Positions 20,095-29,460 of a stretch of 64,000 bases of DNA are shown piece by piece; position 1 is the stretch's first letter; each line of letters begins with the position of its first letter. Origin of the DNA: Acinetobacter junii CIP 64.5 (GTDB lineage Bacteria > Pseudomonadota > Gammaproteobacteria > Pseudomonadales > Moraxellaceae); assembly GCF_000368765.1 (NCBI RefSeq), contig NZ_KB849654.1:710043-774042 (forward strand), read 5' to 3'. The notes under the pieces are model-generated. The model saw only the letters and a program-made list of their open reading frames with translations, was not told the DNA's origin and searched no databases. A program made the translations under genes and the position numbers.

Positions 20095-20364
20095 TTACTC
20101 TGCCTCATAAAATTTTGCTGCGAACAGCGTTTGAATTTCTTCCAGTGCTTTATCTTCATCAGCACCGTCTATCACTAATCTTAAAGTCGTGCCTTTACCT
20201 GCACCTAACATCAACAATGACATAATATTCTTTGCATCAACCAATTTATCGCCTTTCCCAATCTGAATAGAAGAGCGAAACTTTGTGGTGACTTCGATGA
20301 GTTTACCAGAAGCACGTGCATGTAAGCCGAGTTTATTAATTACATCAATCGTTATGTCTATCAT
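20095..20364 (-). CDS. HPr-family phosphocarrier (NPr-like)
   Basis: An 89-residue phosphocarrier with the phosphorylated histidine in KLGLHARAS and the regulatory-serine region KNIMSLLML. The link to rapZ by a four-base overlap, and the absence of sugar-PTS enzymes nearby, suggest the nitrogen-related PTS (NPr, ptsO) rather than sugar uptake. The usual companion ptsN is not in the window. Confidence 0.9.
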   Translation of the reverse strand: MIDITIDVINKLGLHARASGKLIEVTTKFRSSIQIGKGDKLVDAKNIMSLLMLGAGKGTTLRLVIDGADEDKALEEIQTLFAAKFYEAE

Positions 20365-21212
20365 GACCAGTGCTTCATTTCTCTATGTAAAATTTGGACA
20401 GCCCATTTTGCCTCAAGAGCCTTTTTGAGTCTATCCACAATATAAACGGAACGATGTTGCCCACCAGTACAACCCACAGATATGGTCATGTAATGGCGAT
20501 GCCCTTCAGCAAAGGCAGGCAACCACTTTTCAAGAAAAGCATAAATATCAGCAAACATCTCATTGGTTTGCTGATTACTTTCTAAAAATTGACGGACTGG
20601 CTCATCTAAGCCAGACAGACGGCGTAATTCTAAATCCCAATGCGGGTTTGGTAAATGTCTTACGTCAAATACATAATCAGCATCTAAAGGAATTCCGTGC
20701 TTATAACCAAAAGATTGCAAGATCACAATCAAATTATCTGACTGACCTAATTTTGACAATAAAATATGTTTTAAATCATGAACACTTTTATCTGTGGTAT
20801 CAATATGAACTGTAGAGCGAAATTGTATCGGAATAAGCAGTTGCTTTTCTTCTTGAATACATTGCAACAGACTATTAAAACGACTCGCTAAAGGATGTGG
20901 TCGTCGTGATGCACTGAAACGCGCTATCAAATCTTGATCTTGAGTCGTCAGATAAATAACATCAACCGAACCATGTCTTTTTAACTGCTCGAAGACATGA
21001 TCGAACTCTTGCATATCTGCACGAGTGCTTCGGATATCAACACCTAAGGCAAGTTGCTCCAAATTATTCTCATGATCTAGTTTTGCCACAATCTCAGGCA
21101 ATAATGCCAAGGGTAAGTTATCTATACAATAATAGCCGAGATCTTCAAGCACTTGTAATGCTGAAGATTTCCCTGAGCCTGACTGACCTGTAACGATAAG
21201 AATACGCTTCAT
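20361..21212 (-). CDS. rapZ: RNase adapter protein RapZ
   Basis: In E. coli RapZ binds the sRNA GlmZ and guides RNase E, controlling GlmS and cell-wall precursor supply. The 283 residues carry Walker [13 protein letters not shown] at the N-terminus, [10 protein letters not shown], and the C-terminal [14 protein letters not shown]. The frame is open to 21266, inside panC; the ATG at 21212 gives the family start MKRILIV and leaves a 22-base gap to panC. Confidence 0.95.
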   Translation of the reverse strand: MKRILIVTGQSGSGKSSALQVLEDLGYYCIDNLPLALLPEIVAKLDHENNLEQLALGVDIRSTRADMQEFDHVFEQLKRHGSVDVIYLTTQDQDLIARFSASRRPHPLASRFNSLLQCIQEEKQLLIPIQFRSTVHIDTTDKSVHDLKHILLSKLGQSDNLIVILQSFGYKHGIPLDADYVFDVRHLPNPHWDLELRRLSGLDEPVRQFLESNQQTNEMFADIYAFLEKWLPAFAEGHRHYMTISVGCTGGQHRSVYIVDRLKKALEAKWAVQILHREMKHWS

Positions 21213-21234
21213 GGCATTTTGCCCTTTTATAGTT

Positions 21235-22080
21235 TTATGTTTTATATTCGACTTGTAAATTATCAATCAATCGTGTCGAGCCAAGTTTTGCAGCAACAAA
21301 CAGAACTAAGTTTTGAGTAAACTGTTCAATTGGCTGTAAATTTGGCTGTCGAGCCTCGACATAATCTACAACAAAACCTGCTTGAGTCAACTGATCCGAG
21401 ATTGTAGCCAAAACCGCTGACAAGGCTTTACCTTCATGGAGATCTTGCTCAGCTTGTTTCAATAGCTGATAAATCTTCGGTGCTGTTGCACGTTGCTCTT
21501 CAGTTAAATAACCATTACGAGAGCTTAAAGCCAAACCATCTTGAGCGCGAACAATTGGCACCCCAATCACTTCAAGTGGAATATTCAAGTCTTGAACTAA
21601 TTGACGGATAACAGCAAGTTGCTGATAGTCTTTTTGCCCGAAAAATGCATAATCTGGCTGAACAATATTAAATAATTTAGTCACGACAACCGCAACACCA
21701 TCAAAATGTCCTGGACGTGATTTACCACATAAATCGTCAGTAATCTGACCAACACTAATGTTAGTTAAACGTGGCTGTGAACCATACATTTGTTCAACAG
21801 AAGGCGCAAAAATAATATCGCAACCAACATCAGCCAATAAACGACTGTCTTGTTCTAGTGTACGCGGATAACTATCAAAATCTTCTCCAACACCAAACTG
21901 GGTTGGATTAACAAAAATACTTACGACAACGACATCGCAAATCTTCTTTGCCTCACGAACTAAGGTCAAATGACCTTCATGCAAATTCCCCATGGTTGGT
22001 ACGAAACCAATCATTTTTTTTGCAGCACGCGCAGGTGAAAGAGACGCAGTTAAGCCTTGAATTGTTGTTTCTGTTTTCAT
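21235..22080 (-). CDS. panC: Pantothenate synthetase
   Basis: Joins pantoate and beta-alanine using ATP, the last step of vitamin B5 synthesis. The 281 residues show [17 protein letters not shown] (the HIGH-like nucleotide motif), [13 protein letters not shown], the substrate region [16 protein letters not shown], and the [14 protein letters not shown]-like site. It follows panB after three bases. Confidence 0.97.
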   Translation of the reverse strand: MKTETTIQGLTASLSPARAAKKMIGFVPTMGNLHEGHLTLVREAKKICDVVVVSIFVNPTQFGVGEDFDSYPRTLEQDSRLLADVGCDIIFAPSVEQMYGSQPRLTNISVGQITDDLCGKSRPGHFDGVAVVVTKLFNIVQPDYAFFGQKDYQQLAVIRQLVQDLNIPLEVIGVPIVRAQDGLALSSRNGYLTEEQRATAPKIYQLLKQAEQDLHEGKALSAVLATISDQLTQAGFVVDYVEARQPNLQPIEQFTQNLVLFVAAKLGSTRLIDNLQVEYKT

Positions 22081-22083
22081 GAA

Positions 22084-22893
22084 TTACAGCTCAACTTGGA
22101 AAGTATGTTCTTTAGCTGGGAAAGACTGATCTTGTACAGCAGCATGATAAGCTTTAAAAGCATCTAGGATTGCTGTTTCACCTGATTGTTCTTTCATAAA
22201 ATTACGGACGAAACGTGCAACACGTCCAAATGTTAAACCAAGCATATCCTGTACAACCAACACTTGACCATCGGTTTGATTACCTGCACCAATCCCAATC
22301 ACAGGTGTGTTTGGAAATAATTCAGCAATTTCTTTACCGAGTTGTGCAGGTACGCATTCAAGCAATAAAACTGCTGCGCCAGCATCAACTACAGCTTGGC
22401 AGTCTGCAATCAATTGATCAGCTGCTTCACGTGTTCTCGCCTGTAGTTTATAACCGCCAAAAACATGTACAGACTGAGGTGTTAAACCCAAATGTACACA
22501 AACAGGAATACCATTACGTGTAAGCACTTGAACCAATTCACTTAACCATGCACCACCTTCGATCTTGACCATCTGCGCGCCAACTTGCATCACAGCTTTT
22601 GCACTTTTCAAACCATCTTCAAGTGTCGCATAACTCATAAATGGCAAATCAGTCATGATCAAAGCATGCGAATTACCGCGACGAACAGCAGCAGTATGGT
22701 AAGCCATATCTTCTACTGTTACAGGAAGGGTTGAGTCCCGTCCTTGTATCGCCATTCCGAGAGAATCACCGATTAAAATCGTATCGATTTCAGCCAGTTC
22801 CATTGCTTTAGCCATACTTGCATCGTAACAAGTTAGACATGAAAACTTGCGTCCTTCGGCTTTAAACTTTCTTAAGTCACTTAGACTAATCAT
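22084..22893 (-). CDS. panB: 3-methyl-2-oxobutanoate hydroxymethyltransferase
   Basis: Adds a hydroxymethyl group from methylene-THF to ketoisovalerate, the first pantothenate step. It is a TIM-barrel enzyme with LTCYDASMAKAMELA, ILIGDSLGMAIQG, VKIEGGAW and HLGLTPQSVHVFGGYKLQ. The ATG at 22893 (MISLSDL), with AGAGGA upstream, gives 269 residues; an upstream GTG/ATG extension to 22914 is less likely. The order panB-panC is the usual operon. Confidence 0.96.
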   Translation of the reverse strand: MISLSDLRKFKAEGRKFSCLTCYDASMAKAMELAEIDTILIGDSLGMAIQGRDSTLPVTVEDMAYHTAAVRRGNSHALIMTDLPFMSYATLEDGLKSAKAVMQVGAQMVKIEGGAWLSELVQVLTRNGIPVCVHLGLTPQSVHVFGGYKLQARTREAADQLIADCQAVVDAGAAVLLLECVPAQLGKEIAELFPNTPVIGIGAGNQTDGQVLVVQDMLGLTFGRVARFVRNFMKEQSGETAILDAFKAYHAAVQDQSFPAKEHTFQVEL

Positions 22894-22932
22894 GATGGTG
22901 TCCTCTACAGGCATTTCCAGAACAGACGAATC

Positions 22933-23421
22933 TTAAGCATTTGCCCAAGATTGATCTGCGATTACAGTCAAATTTGCTTGCTGTAAAAGTTCTAAATCTC
23001 TTAAAGAATGACCATTTATTTGTAAATGATCATCTAAATCTAATAATGGAATCACGACAAAATCACGCTCCAACACACCAACATGTGGCACGGTCAAACG
23101 CTCATTGTGTATCTGCTCTTGTCCATAAATCAGTAAATCCAGATCAAGAGTCCGCTCTCCCCAATGACGTAAACGAATACGTCCAGCATCTTTCTCAAAC
23201 TGTTGCAATTGATCAAGCAAATCTAGTGGCGACAATTCTGTATCTAACTGAACCACAGCATTCAGATAATGAGGCTGATCTTGCGGTCCCATCGGTGGAC
23301 TTTGATATAGTTTAGAGACTTGAACAGTACCCAAACTTGATAATTTCAAAACTGCTTCTGCAAGAATGTGTTTTGAGTCACCTAAGTTTGAACCTAAACC
23401 AATATAAGTACGAATCGTCAT
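22933..23421 (-). CDS. folK: 6-hydroxymethyl-dihydropterin pyrophosphokinase
   Basis: Transfers pyrophosphate from ATP to the pterin in folate synthesis. The 162 residues have the HPPK N-terminus YIGLGSNLGD and the signature RHWGERTLDLDLLIYG, followed by VPHVGVLERDFVVIPL. Its ATG overlaps the pcnB stop by four bases. pcnB-folK-panB-panC is a common gammaproteobacterial order. Confidence 0.96.
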   Translation of the reverse strand: MTIRTYIGLGSNLGDSKHILAEAVLKLSSLGTVQVSKLYQSPPMGPQDQPHYLNAVVQLDTELSPLDLLDQLQQFEKDAGRIRLRHWGERTLDLDLLIYGQEQIHNERLTVPHVGVLERDFVVIPLLDLDDHLQINGHSLRDLELLQQANLTVIADQSWANA

Positions 23422-24872
23422 TGCGTCGGTCCAAAAACAACTTCTGCTAAATCACGTTTTACACGTTTACGTTTCAAAATCGGATGATCAGCATGAATTA
23501 AATTTGAATCAGTTGAAGCTTTCTCAATAAAACGATTGACCGAATCATCTGTTCTAACACGCTCTTTTTTAGCACGTCGATTTTTAGGTTCAGGTACATT
23601 CACCAAAGGTTCAATTTCAGTAGTCTTTACATCATCAACTTCAGCAAGCTTACGTCTTGATTTTGTACGTTGGCGATTATATTGACGAATGACCGCTTCT
23701 TTTTGATCAATTGACATCTCTTGGTAGTTTTCCCACCAAACACCCATACCATCTGTGCTTGTGTCACCAGACTTCTCACGAAGCAATAAGAAATCAAATC
23801 CTGCGCGAAAACGTGCATGACCTGCTAGGGCTTCTATTTGTTGCGGTTTTGGATTGAGCAAACGTGTCTGCATTTCCCAAACTTCACGAATAAAAGTTTC
23901 AGCAAAACGAGGAATAATAGTTCGAGTCGCTTGACGTTTTAAAACATCCAAACCTGCTTGTGCGCGAGCCTCTGCAGGAACCATCCCTTTATTTAAATAA
24001 AAATCACATCGCTCTAAAAACGGTTTCCATAACAATACCGCATAGAAAAATGCAGGATTAATAGTTTTGCCAATTTGAATACGCTGATCTGTATTTCTAG
24101 CTGCATGCTCGATAAAAGCAGTGATGTTCGGTGGAATTTCAGCAAACAATTGCTTCCAAACACCAAACTCAATCAACATCGGTAGAACACGGTTCAGGTG
24201 TCCCATCGTAAATAATTTTTGAGATTCATCATATAAACGATGCGGAGAGACATCACGCAACAATTGCGTCATCTCAGGATTAAATACATCTAAGATCGAA
24301 GAATCAATTTGAAAGTTTAATTTTGCAGCAAAACGCAAGGCACGTAGCATTCTTACAGGATCTTCTTCGAAACGCTGTGCTGGTTCCCCAAGAAATCGTA
24401 ATGTACGTGTTTTAATGTCATCAACTGCATGACAAAAATCTAGAACGATGGCTTTACGTGGTTGATAATATAAAGTGTTAATTGAGAAATCACGGCGAGC
24501 AAAGTCCTGCTCAATCGTTCCCCAGTTATTATCTCGTAAGATCATACCAGAAGCACTGGTTACTGCTTTTTTAGGCGGTGCACGGAAGGTCGCAACTTCA
24601 ATTAATTCTCGACCAGAATAAACATGTGCAAGCTCAAATCGTCGACCAATAATACGGCAACGTCGACCAAAAACCTCTTTAACTTGAGCTGGTGTAGCAT
24701 TGGTAACTGCGTCAAAATCCTTAGGATTAAGACCAAGCATCATATCGCGAACACCACCACCGACGATATAAGCTTCATAACCTGCTTTAGTGAGGCTATC
24801 AATTACATCAAGAATTGAAGGTGGTAGTTGAGTTGTGGACAAACCACATTTTGACGCGCGCAAAGTTTGCAA
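23418..24872 (-). CDS. pcnB: Poly(A) polymerase I (TTG start)
   Basis: Adds poly(A) tails that mark bacterial RNAs for decay. The nucleotidyltransferase core shows AYIVGGGVRDMMLG and PKDFDAVTNATP (metal-binding Asp pair), then RRDFSINTLYY and DPVRMLRALRFAAKL, then a long C-terminal region ending in basic residues. The 484-residue length fits. No ATG or GTG lies in frame near the 5' end; TTG at 24872, with AGGAG about 10 bases upstream, is the best start. A weak start is also known for E. coli pcnB, where it limits expression. Confidence 0.93.
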   Translation of the reverse strand: MQTLRASKCGLSTTQLPPSILDVIDSLTKAGYEAYIVGGGVRDMMLGLNPKDFDAVTNATPAQVKEVFGRRCRIIGRRFELAHVYSGRELIEVATFRAPPKKAVTSASGMILRDNNWGTIEQDFARRDFSINTLYYQPRKAIVLDFCHAVDDIKTRTLRFLGEPAQRFEEDPVRMLRALRFAAKLNFQIDSSILDVFNPEMTQLLRDVSPHRLYDESQKLFTMGHLNRVLPMLIEFGVWKQLFAEIPPNITAFIEHAARNTDQRIQIGKTINPAFFYAVLLWKPFLERCDFYLNKGMVPAEARAQAGLDVLKRQATRTIIPRFAETFIREVWEMQTRLLNPKPQQIEALAGHARFRAGFDFLLLREKSGDTSTDGMGVWWENYQEMSIDQKEAVIRQYNRQRTKSRRKLAEVDDVKTTEIEPLVNVPEPKNRRAKKERVRTDDSVNRFIEKASTDSNLIHADHPILKRKRVKRDLAEVVFGPTQ

Positions 24873-24911
24873 AAGACACTGTCTCCTACGTCAGGACGTA
24901 AATAACATTTT

Positions 24912-24998
24912 GTCGCTAATCATAGCTCTAACACACACAAAGGGCAATTTATTCTGTTGAAGTTTCAACAGATCAATTGCTCAGATTAGCGACTTTTT
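24912..24998. repeat. Nested inverted-repeat element between comEA and pcnB
   Basis: Three nested perfect arms lie here: GTCGCTAATC (24912) with GATTAGCGAC (24984), GCAATT (24944) with AATTGC (24975), and TCTGTTGAA (24953) with TTCAACAGA (24964). TTTTT follows on the plus strand at 24994. It could be a structured pcnB leader or a small plus-strand RNA with its own terminator. Confidence 0.5.
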
Positions 24999-25010
24999 CC
25001 CTATTGAATC

Positions 25011-25436
25011 TTAAAGTATGAGCTTTGCTTTATTCTTCTCAAGCAGTTTTGGCCCGATTCCTTTTACATTCATTAATTCATCTATTGTTTTAAAACCACC
25101 CTTCTTTTGGCGGTATTCAATGATTGCTTGAGCTTTTTTCTGTCCCACTCCATTCAAAGTTTGTAACTGTTCTAGATTTGCCTGATTCAAACTAATTTTA
25201 TCTGACTGAATATTTACAGAAGATGAAAATTGTTTGGTGTTTTGCTGACTAGGTCTTGATAAATAGTAACTATTGTTGGGCTGTTTAGCTAACTGCTGGT
25301 CACGCGCTTGCTGTTGAGCTTTCCACTTTTCATAAGATTGATCAAATTGCTGCGCATAACCACTTGTATAACACCCAACCCATAGTAAAATCAGTATAAA
25401 TAGATTATGTCTGCTGCGTGGCTGCGACAAAATCAT
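25011..25436 (-). CDS. ComEA-like helix-hairpin-helix DNA-binding protein
   Basis: A secreted or envelope DNA-binding protein of the natural transformation machinery, which pulls incoming DNA into the periplasm. Residues 1-28 form a signal peptide ending near SGYAQQ. A Q/K-rich low-complexity part follows, and residues 80-141 are the ComEA double helix-hairpin-helix (LNQANLEQLQTLNGVG, then VKGIGPKLLEKNK). It overlaps the end of mazG by 32 bases, so it is probably co-transcribed. Natural competence is common in Acinetobacter. Confidence 0.88.
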   Translation of the reverse strand: MILSQPRSRHNLFILILLWVGCYTSGYAQQFDQSYEKWKAQQQARDQQLAKQPNNSYYLSRPSQQNTKQFSSSVNIQSDKISLNQANLEQLQTLNGVGQKKAQAIIEYRQKKGGFKTIDELMNVKGIGPKLLEKNKAKLIL

Positions 25437-26211
25437 GTGTTTTCCCCTCAGTTTTTAATTGTCGTTTTGCTTGCTCCCAGAGTTCATCCATTTCTGCCAA
25501 ACTCATTTCTTGCAAGTCTTTATTTTGTCGTTGTGCTTGTTGTTCAATATAAGCAAAGCGGCTTCTAAATTTATAAATTGTTGCCAACAATGCCATCTCA
25601 CTCGACTGCCCAAGTTTACGGCCAACGTTGATCAAAGAAAATAGGCAGTCTCCGAATTCTTCTTGTATTTCATCATTTTTTTGATTTCTAATTGCTTGTT
25701 GCAACTCTCCTAACTCTTCTTCTAATTTCGCATAAGCATCAGTCACCGTTTCAAAATCAAAACCAAGCTGCGCTGCTTTCTTTTGAACCTCTTGTGCTTG
25801 AACCAAGGCTGGAGCATATTTGATTTCATCTAATCTAGATACACTTTTATCTTTTTTTTCTTGTTGCTTAATTTGCTTCCACAATTCACTTACTTGGTCT
25901 GAACTCAAATCTTTAAACTGATCTGCTTGGAAAACATGTGGGTGACGACGTATCAACTTTTCACTGATTGCATCTACCACATCGTTAAAATCAAATGCCC
26001 CTTTCTCACTAAACATTTGTGATTGAAACACCACTTGCAACAGCAAGTCACCCAATTCATTTCGAATCTCATCAATATTGCCCTCACGTATGGCAGCTTC
26101 GACCTCATAAGCCTCTTCAATTGCATAACGAGTTAAACTTTCAGGTGTTTGTTGTTGATCCCATGGACATTTTTGTCTTAATTCCTGCATGATCTTTAAT
26201 AATTTTTCCAT
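25405..26211 (-). CDS. mazG: Nucleoside triphosphate pyrophosphohydrolase MazG
   Basis: Hydrolyses NTPs to NMP and pyrophosphate, as house-cleaning and as a modulator of the stress response. The 268 residues hold two MazG repeats: CPWDQQQTPESL, then EEAYEVEAAI and GDLLLQVVFQS in the first, and EEELGELQQAI with EEFGDCLFSLINVG in the second. It starts at ATG 26211 after GAGGAGATCATC. It overlaps comEA at its 3' end. Confidence 0.93.
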   Translation of the reverse strand: MEKLLKIMQELRQKCPWDQQQTPESLTRYAIEEAYEVEAAIREGNIDEIRNELGDLLLQVVFQSQMFSEKGAFDFNDVVDAISEKLIRRHPHVFQADQFKDLSSDQVSELWKQIKQQEKKDKSVSRLDEIKYAPALVQAQEVQKKAAQLGFDFETVTDAYAKLEEELGELQQAIRNQKNDEIQEEFGDCLFSLINVGRKLGQSSEMALLATIYKFRSRFAYIEQQAQRQNKDLQEMSLAEMDELWEQAKRQLKTEGKTHDFVAATQQT

Positions 26212-26309
26212 GATGATCTCCTCAAACCTAAACCGCTAAATTGTTGCAGCATAAAGCCGCATGTGCGTAATATACACCCACTCAAGAAATATCAATATAA
26301 AGGACAGCA

Positions 26310-27083
26310 ATGCAAGCTAGTGTTTTTATCAGTGGTGCTGCACAAGGAATTGGCGCTGAAATCGCACGTTTATTCCATAAGAATGGCTATAAAGTTGGAA
26401 TTTATGACATTAACCAAGAACTTGCTGAGCAATTAGCCACCGAATTGGGTGAGAATGCTAAGGCTGGTTACCTCGATGTCTGCAATTACCGTCAATGGCA
26501 AATCGCTTTACAAGAGTTTAGAAACTGGGCTGGTGAACTCAATATTTTAGTCAACAATGCGGGAATTTTGTATTCAGGACCATTTGAAAAAACAGATATC
26601 CAATCACACCATCACACCATTGATATCAATGTCAAAGGCGTTATAAATGGCTGTCATACGGCTTTAAATCATTTGCAACAGGCAAGATTTGCTCGTGTTA
26701 TCAATTTATCCTCTGCTTCAGCAATTTATGGTCAAGCAGATTTAGCCTCATATTCCGCAAGTAAGTTTGCCGTTCGTGGTTTAACTGAAGCATTAGATGT
26801 CGAATGGCAAAAGTACAATATTCGTGTACTTGATGTCATGCCTTTATTCGTTCAAACCAATATGGTGAAGAATATGGATGCAGGTAGTATTCAAAATATC
26901 GGCGTTGATTTAACCCCTGCTGATGTTGCCAAACAAGTATTACATTTGGCACAACAAAAAGATCATGCTTTAATTCCGACACATACGCCTGTAGGCATCA
27001 AAACCAAACTGATGTATCAATTGTCGAGTATAAGCCCACAATTTTTAAATCGACTCACCAATATTTTCTTATCGAAGCGCTAA
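26310..27083 (+). CDS. Short-chain dehydrogenase/reductase
   Basis: A Rossmann-fold NAD(P)-dependent oxidoreductase of 257 residues. The cofactor loop is SGAAQGIGAEIA, then NNAG near residue 86, and the catalytic Ser plus YSASKFA (Tyr-x-x-x-Lys) around residue 150. The substrate is unknown. It is a lone plus-strand gene between mazG and relA, with its own terminator. Confidence 0.88.
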   Translation: MQASVFISGAAQGIGAEIARLFHKNGYKVGIYDINQELAEQLATELGENAKAGYLDVCNYRQWQIALQEFRNWAGELNILVNNAGILYSGPFEKTDIQSHHHTIDINVKGVINGCHTALNHLQQARFARVINLSSASAIYGQADLASYSASKFAVRGLTEALDVEWQKYNIRVLDVMPLFVQTNMVKNMDAGSIQNIGVDLTPADVAKQVLHLAQQKDHALIPTHTPVGIKTKLMYQLSSISPQFLNRLTNIFLSKR

Positions 27084-27086
27084 TAC

Positions 27087-27117
27087 AAAAAAAGCTGCAT
27101 TTACATGCAGCTTTTTA
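27087..27117. terminator. Bidirectional terminator between the SDR gene and relA
   Basis: The stem AAAAGCTGCAT / ATGCAGCTTTT with loop TTAC and symmetric A/T-runs lies between two convergent genes. Confidence 0.9.
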
Positions 27118-27122
27118 TTAAT

Positions 27123-29429
27123 TTAGCTTCCTTGAACCAAACGCCTAGCGCTAATAATCCCTGGTTGTTGCTCCAAACGAGCTAATAACCGAGACAATTG
27201 CGCCAAACCTTTAACTTCAATCAAGAGTTTCATATTGGCGATACCATCTGCCTCAGAAATCGTATTGACCTGACGAATATTAATTTGGTCTGAGAAAATC
27301 ACCTGTGTGAGATCTTTCAGTAAACCACGGCGATCATACGCTTCCACCACGATTTGAACACTCTGCCCTCGTGTTGGCTGCATTTCCCAATCCGCCTCAA
27401 CTGCTCGTTCAGTCTCTTGAGTCGTCATACGAATATAATCAGGACAAGCCACTTTATGGATACTTACACCACGATTTAAAGTGATATAACCACCAATTGA
27501 CTCACCATGAACAGGTTGACAGCACTGTGCAATATGCAGTTCTACGTTATCCAAACCATCAATCAAAATCCCATGCGCAGATAAAGTATGGCTTGCACGT
27601 GGATTCAATGCTGGTTTCAGCACTAATTCAGGCTCATCTTGATCTAGATGCATTTGACGATTAACTTGATTAATCAATGCATGTAGACTGATATCACCAC
27701 TCACCAAAGCCACTAAAATATCATCACCAGATTTCAAATTGAAATGTGATGAATAATCTTTTAGATCAATACTCTTTGGATGAATCGCTAAACGCGCCAA
27801 CTCTTTATTGAGTAACTCACGTCCAACTTCAATATTTTTACTACGATCTTGCTGTCTAAACCAGTGACGTAACTTATCTCTTGCTCGAGCGGTTTTAATA
27901 TAACCTAAAGAATTCACCAACCAATCACGATTAGGTTCACGATCTTTCTTCGTTAAAATTTCAACTTGCTCACCTGTTTTCAAGGTATAAGTAAGTGGAA
28001 CATAACGCTGGTTAACACGTGCAGCATAACACTTGTTACCGACTTCAGTGTGCACATGGTAAGCAAAATCTAAAACAGTCGAACCACGGGGTAATTCTTT
28101 AATATCCCCATCACGACTGAACACATAAATCTTTTCAAAATTTTCAAAATCTTGAATATGATCAATACCATTAGACTCATCATCTTCGGCATGTGGTGTT
28201 GTTTCAGTACGTTCTTGGTAATGTTCAAGCACTGCACGCAAAGAGTGTAAGCGATCATTAAATGAATGATCGGTATTCTTCGCACCTTCTTTATAGTTAA
28301 AGTGCGAACATACGCCTAATTCTGCCTCATTGTGCATTTCAAACGTACGGATTTGTACTTCAAGTGACTTATTCTCAGCAATCACAGCCGTATGCAAAGA
28401 GCGATAGCCATTTGCCTTAGGATTGGTCACATAATCATCAAACTGATTTGGAATATGACGCCACAACTGATGCACAATACCCAAAGCGTGATAGCAGTCA
28501 GGAACTCCCTTAACCAAAACTCGAACAGCACGAATATCATATAACTGATCAAAGCTAAGGTTCTTGCTTTTCATTTTGCGATAAATCGAATAAATGTGTT
28601 TTACTCGACCACTAATTTCAGCTTGGATATCATGCTCTGCTAATTCAGTTTTGAGTTTATCAATCACGAATTGGATATATTGTTCGCGCTCTAAACGCTT
28701 TTCATTCAACAAAGAAGCAATTTCTTTGTATCGCTCTGGCGCTAAATATCGGAATGCAAGATCTTCAAGTTCCCACTTGAGTTGAGCAATCCCTAGGCGA
28801 TGCGCTAAAGGCGAATAAATCGTTAGAATTTCTCGTGCTACACGCTCTTGACGCTCTTTACTTGCAGTCGCCAATTCACGTAAGGCATAAGTACGCTCAG
28901 CAAGCTTAATCAGTACAACACGAACGTCTTCCGTCACTGAGATCAGCATTTTATAAATGCCACTCAGGTGTTCGCGCTGATTGTTATTAAAATGATCTTC
29001 TAAACGTTTATTTTTTTCGATCAACTCAGAGAGCTTACCCATTGCAAGCGTACCTTTTACAAGGCTCAACACTTGCTCTCCAAATTGTTGTTGAATATCT
29101 TCTAAAGTAATCAGGCCTTCACGTACACTACGATATAAGACAGCTGCCGAAAGGGTATCTTCATCAACATGTAAGTGTGCCAAAATATCCGCCATACCAA
29201 TACCTGTACTAAAGGTATTGCTACGATGATTCACCGTTGTTTCTAACTCTTTTTCTAAGCTAAGTTGCGCAACTTTTTGTAGTTGCTTTAACTCTGCCCC
29301 ACCCAAGATATCGCGCACTCGATCTAACCATGAGACTAGACCACTTTGCGCTTCAGCGGCATGTTCTACAGTCGTTTCCTCTGACAACTCGTGAAGTCGT
29401 CCAGGTAACTGCTCACGTACTGTGACCAT
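27123..29429 (-). CDS. relA: GTP pyrophosphokinase RelA
   Basis: Ribosome-associated (p)ppGpp synthetase of the stringent response. The 768 residues are ordered as a pseudo-hydrolase domain, synthetase domain (YDIRAVRVLVKGV, NGYRSLHTAV, NEAELGVCSHFNYKEG), TGS domain, a cysteine-containing conserved region (HIAQCCQPVHGESIGGY) and a C-terminal ACT domain. The hydrolase region lacks the HD and ED pairs expected in SpoT (it reads AAVLYRSVREGLITLEDI), so RelA is the better call. It is followed on the same strand by no gene before the terminator at 27087. Confidence 0.95.
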   Translation of the reverse strand: MVTVREQLPGRLHELSEETTVEHAAEAQSGLVSWLDRVRDILGGAELKQLQKVAQLSLEKELETTVNHRSNTFSTGIGMADILAHLHVDEDTLSAAVLYRSVREGLITLEDIQQQFGEQVLSLVKGTLAMGKLSELIEKNKRLEDHFNNNQREHLSGIYKMLISVTEDVRVVLIKLAERTYALRELATASKERQERVAREILTIYSPLAHRLGIAQLKWELEDLAFRYLAPERYKEIASLLNEKRLEREQYIQFVIDKLKTELAEHDIQAEISGRVKHIYSIYRKMKSKNLSFDQLYDIRAVRVLVKGVPDCYHALGIVHQLWRHIPNQFDDYVTNPKANGYRSLHTAVIAENKSLEVQIRTFEMHNEAELGVCSHFNYKEGAKNTDHSFNDRLHSLRAVLEHYQERTETTPHAEDDESNGIDHIQDFENFEKIYVFSRDGDIKELPRGSTVLDFAYHVHTEVGNKCYAARVNQRYVPLTYTLKTGEQVEILTKKDREPNRDWLVNSLGYIKTARARDKLRHWFRQQDRSKNIEVGRELLNKELARLAIHPKSIDLKDYSSHFNLKSGDDILVALVSGDISLHALINQVNRQMHLDQDEPELVLKPALNPRASHTLSAHGILIDGLDNVELHIAQCCQPVHGESIGGYITLNRGVSIHKVACPDYIRMTTQETERAVEADWEMQPTRGQSVQIVVEAYDRRGLLKDLTQVIFSDQINIRQVNTISEADGIANMKLLIEVKGLAQLSRLLARLEQQPGIISARRLVQGS

Positions 29430-29460
29430 ACCATTCTCCTCTGGATATGTAACTCATTTT

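Noticed and set aside
27123..29429. SpoT instead of RelA
   Set aside because: The hydrolase domain lacks the His-Asp and Glu-Asp residues needed for ppGpp breakdown.
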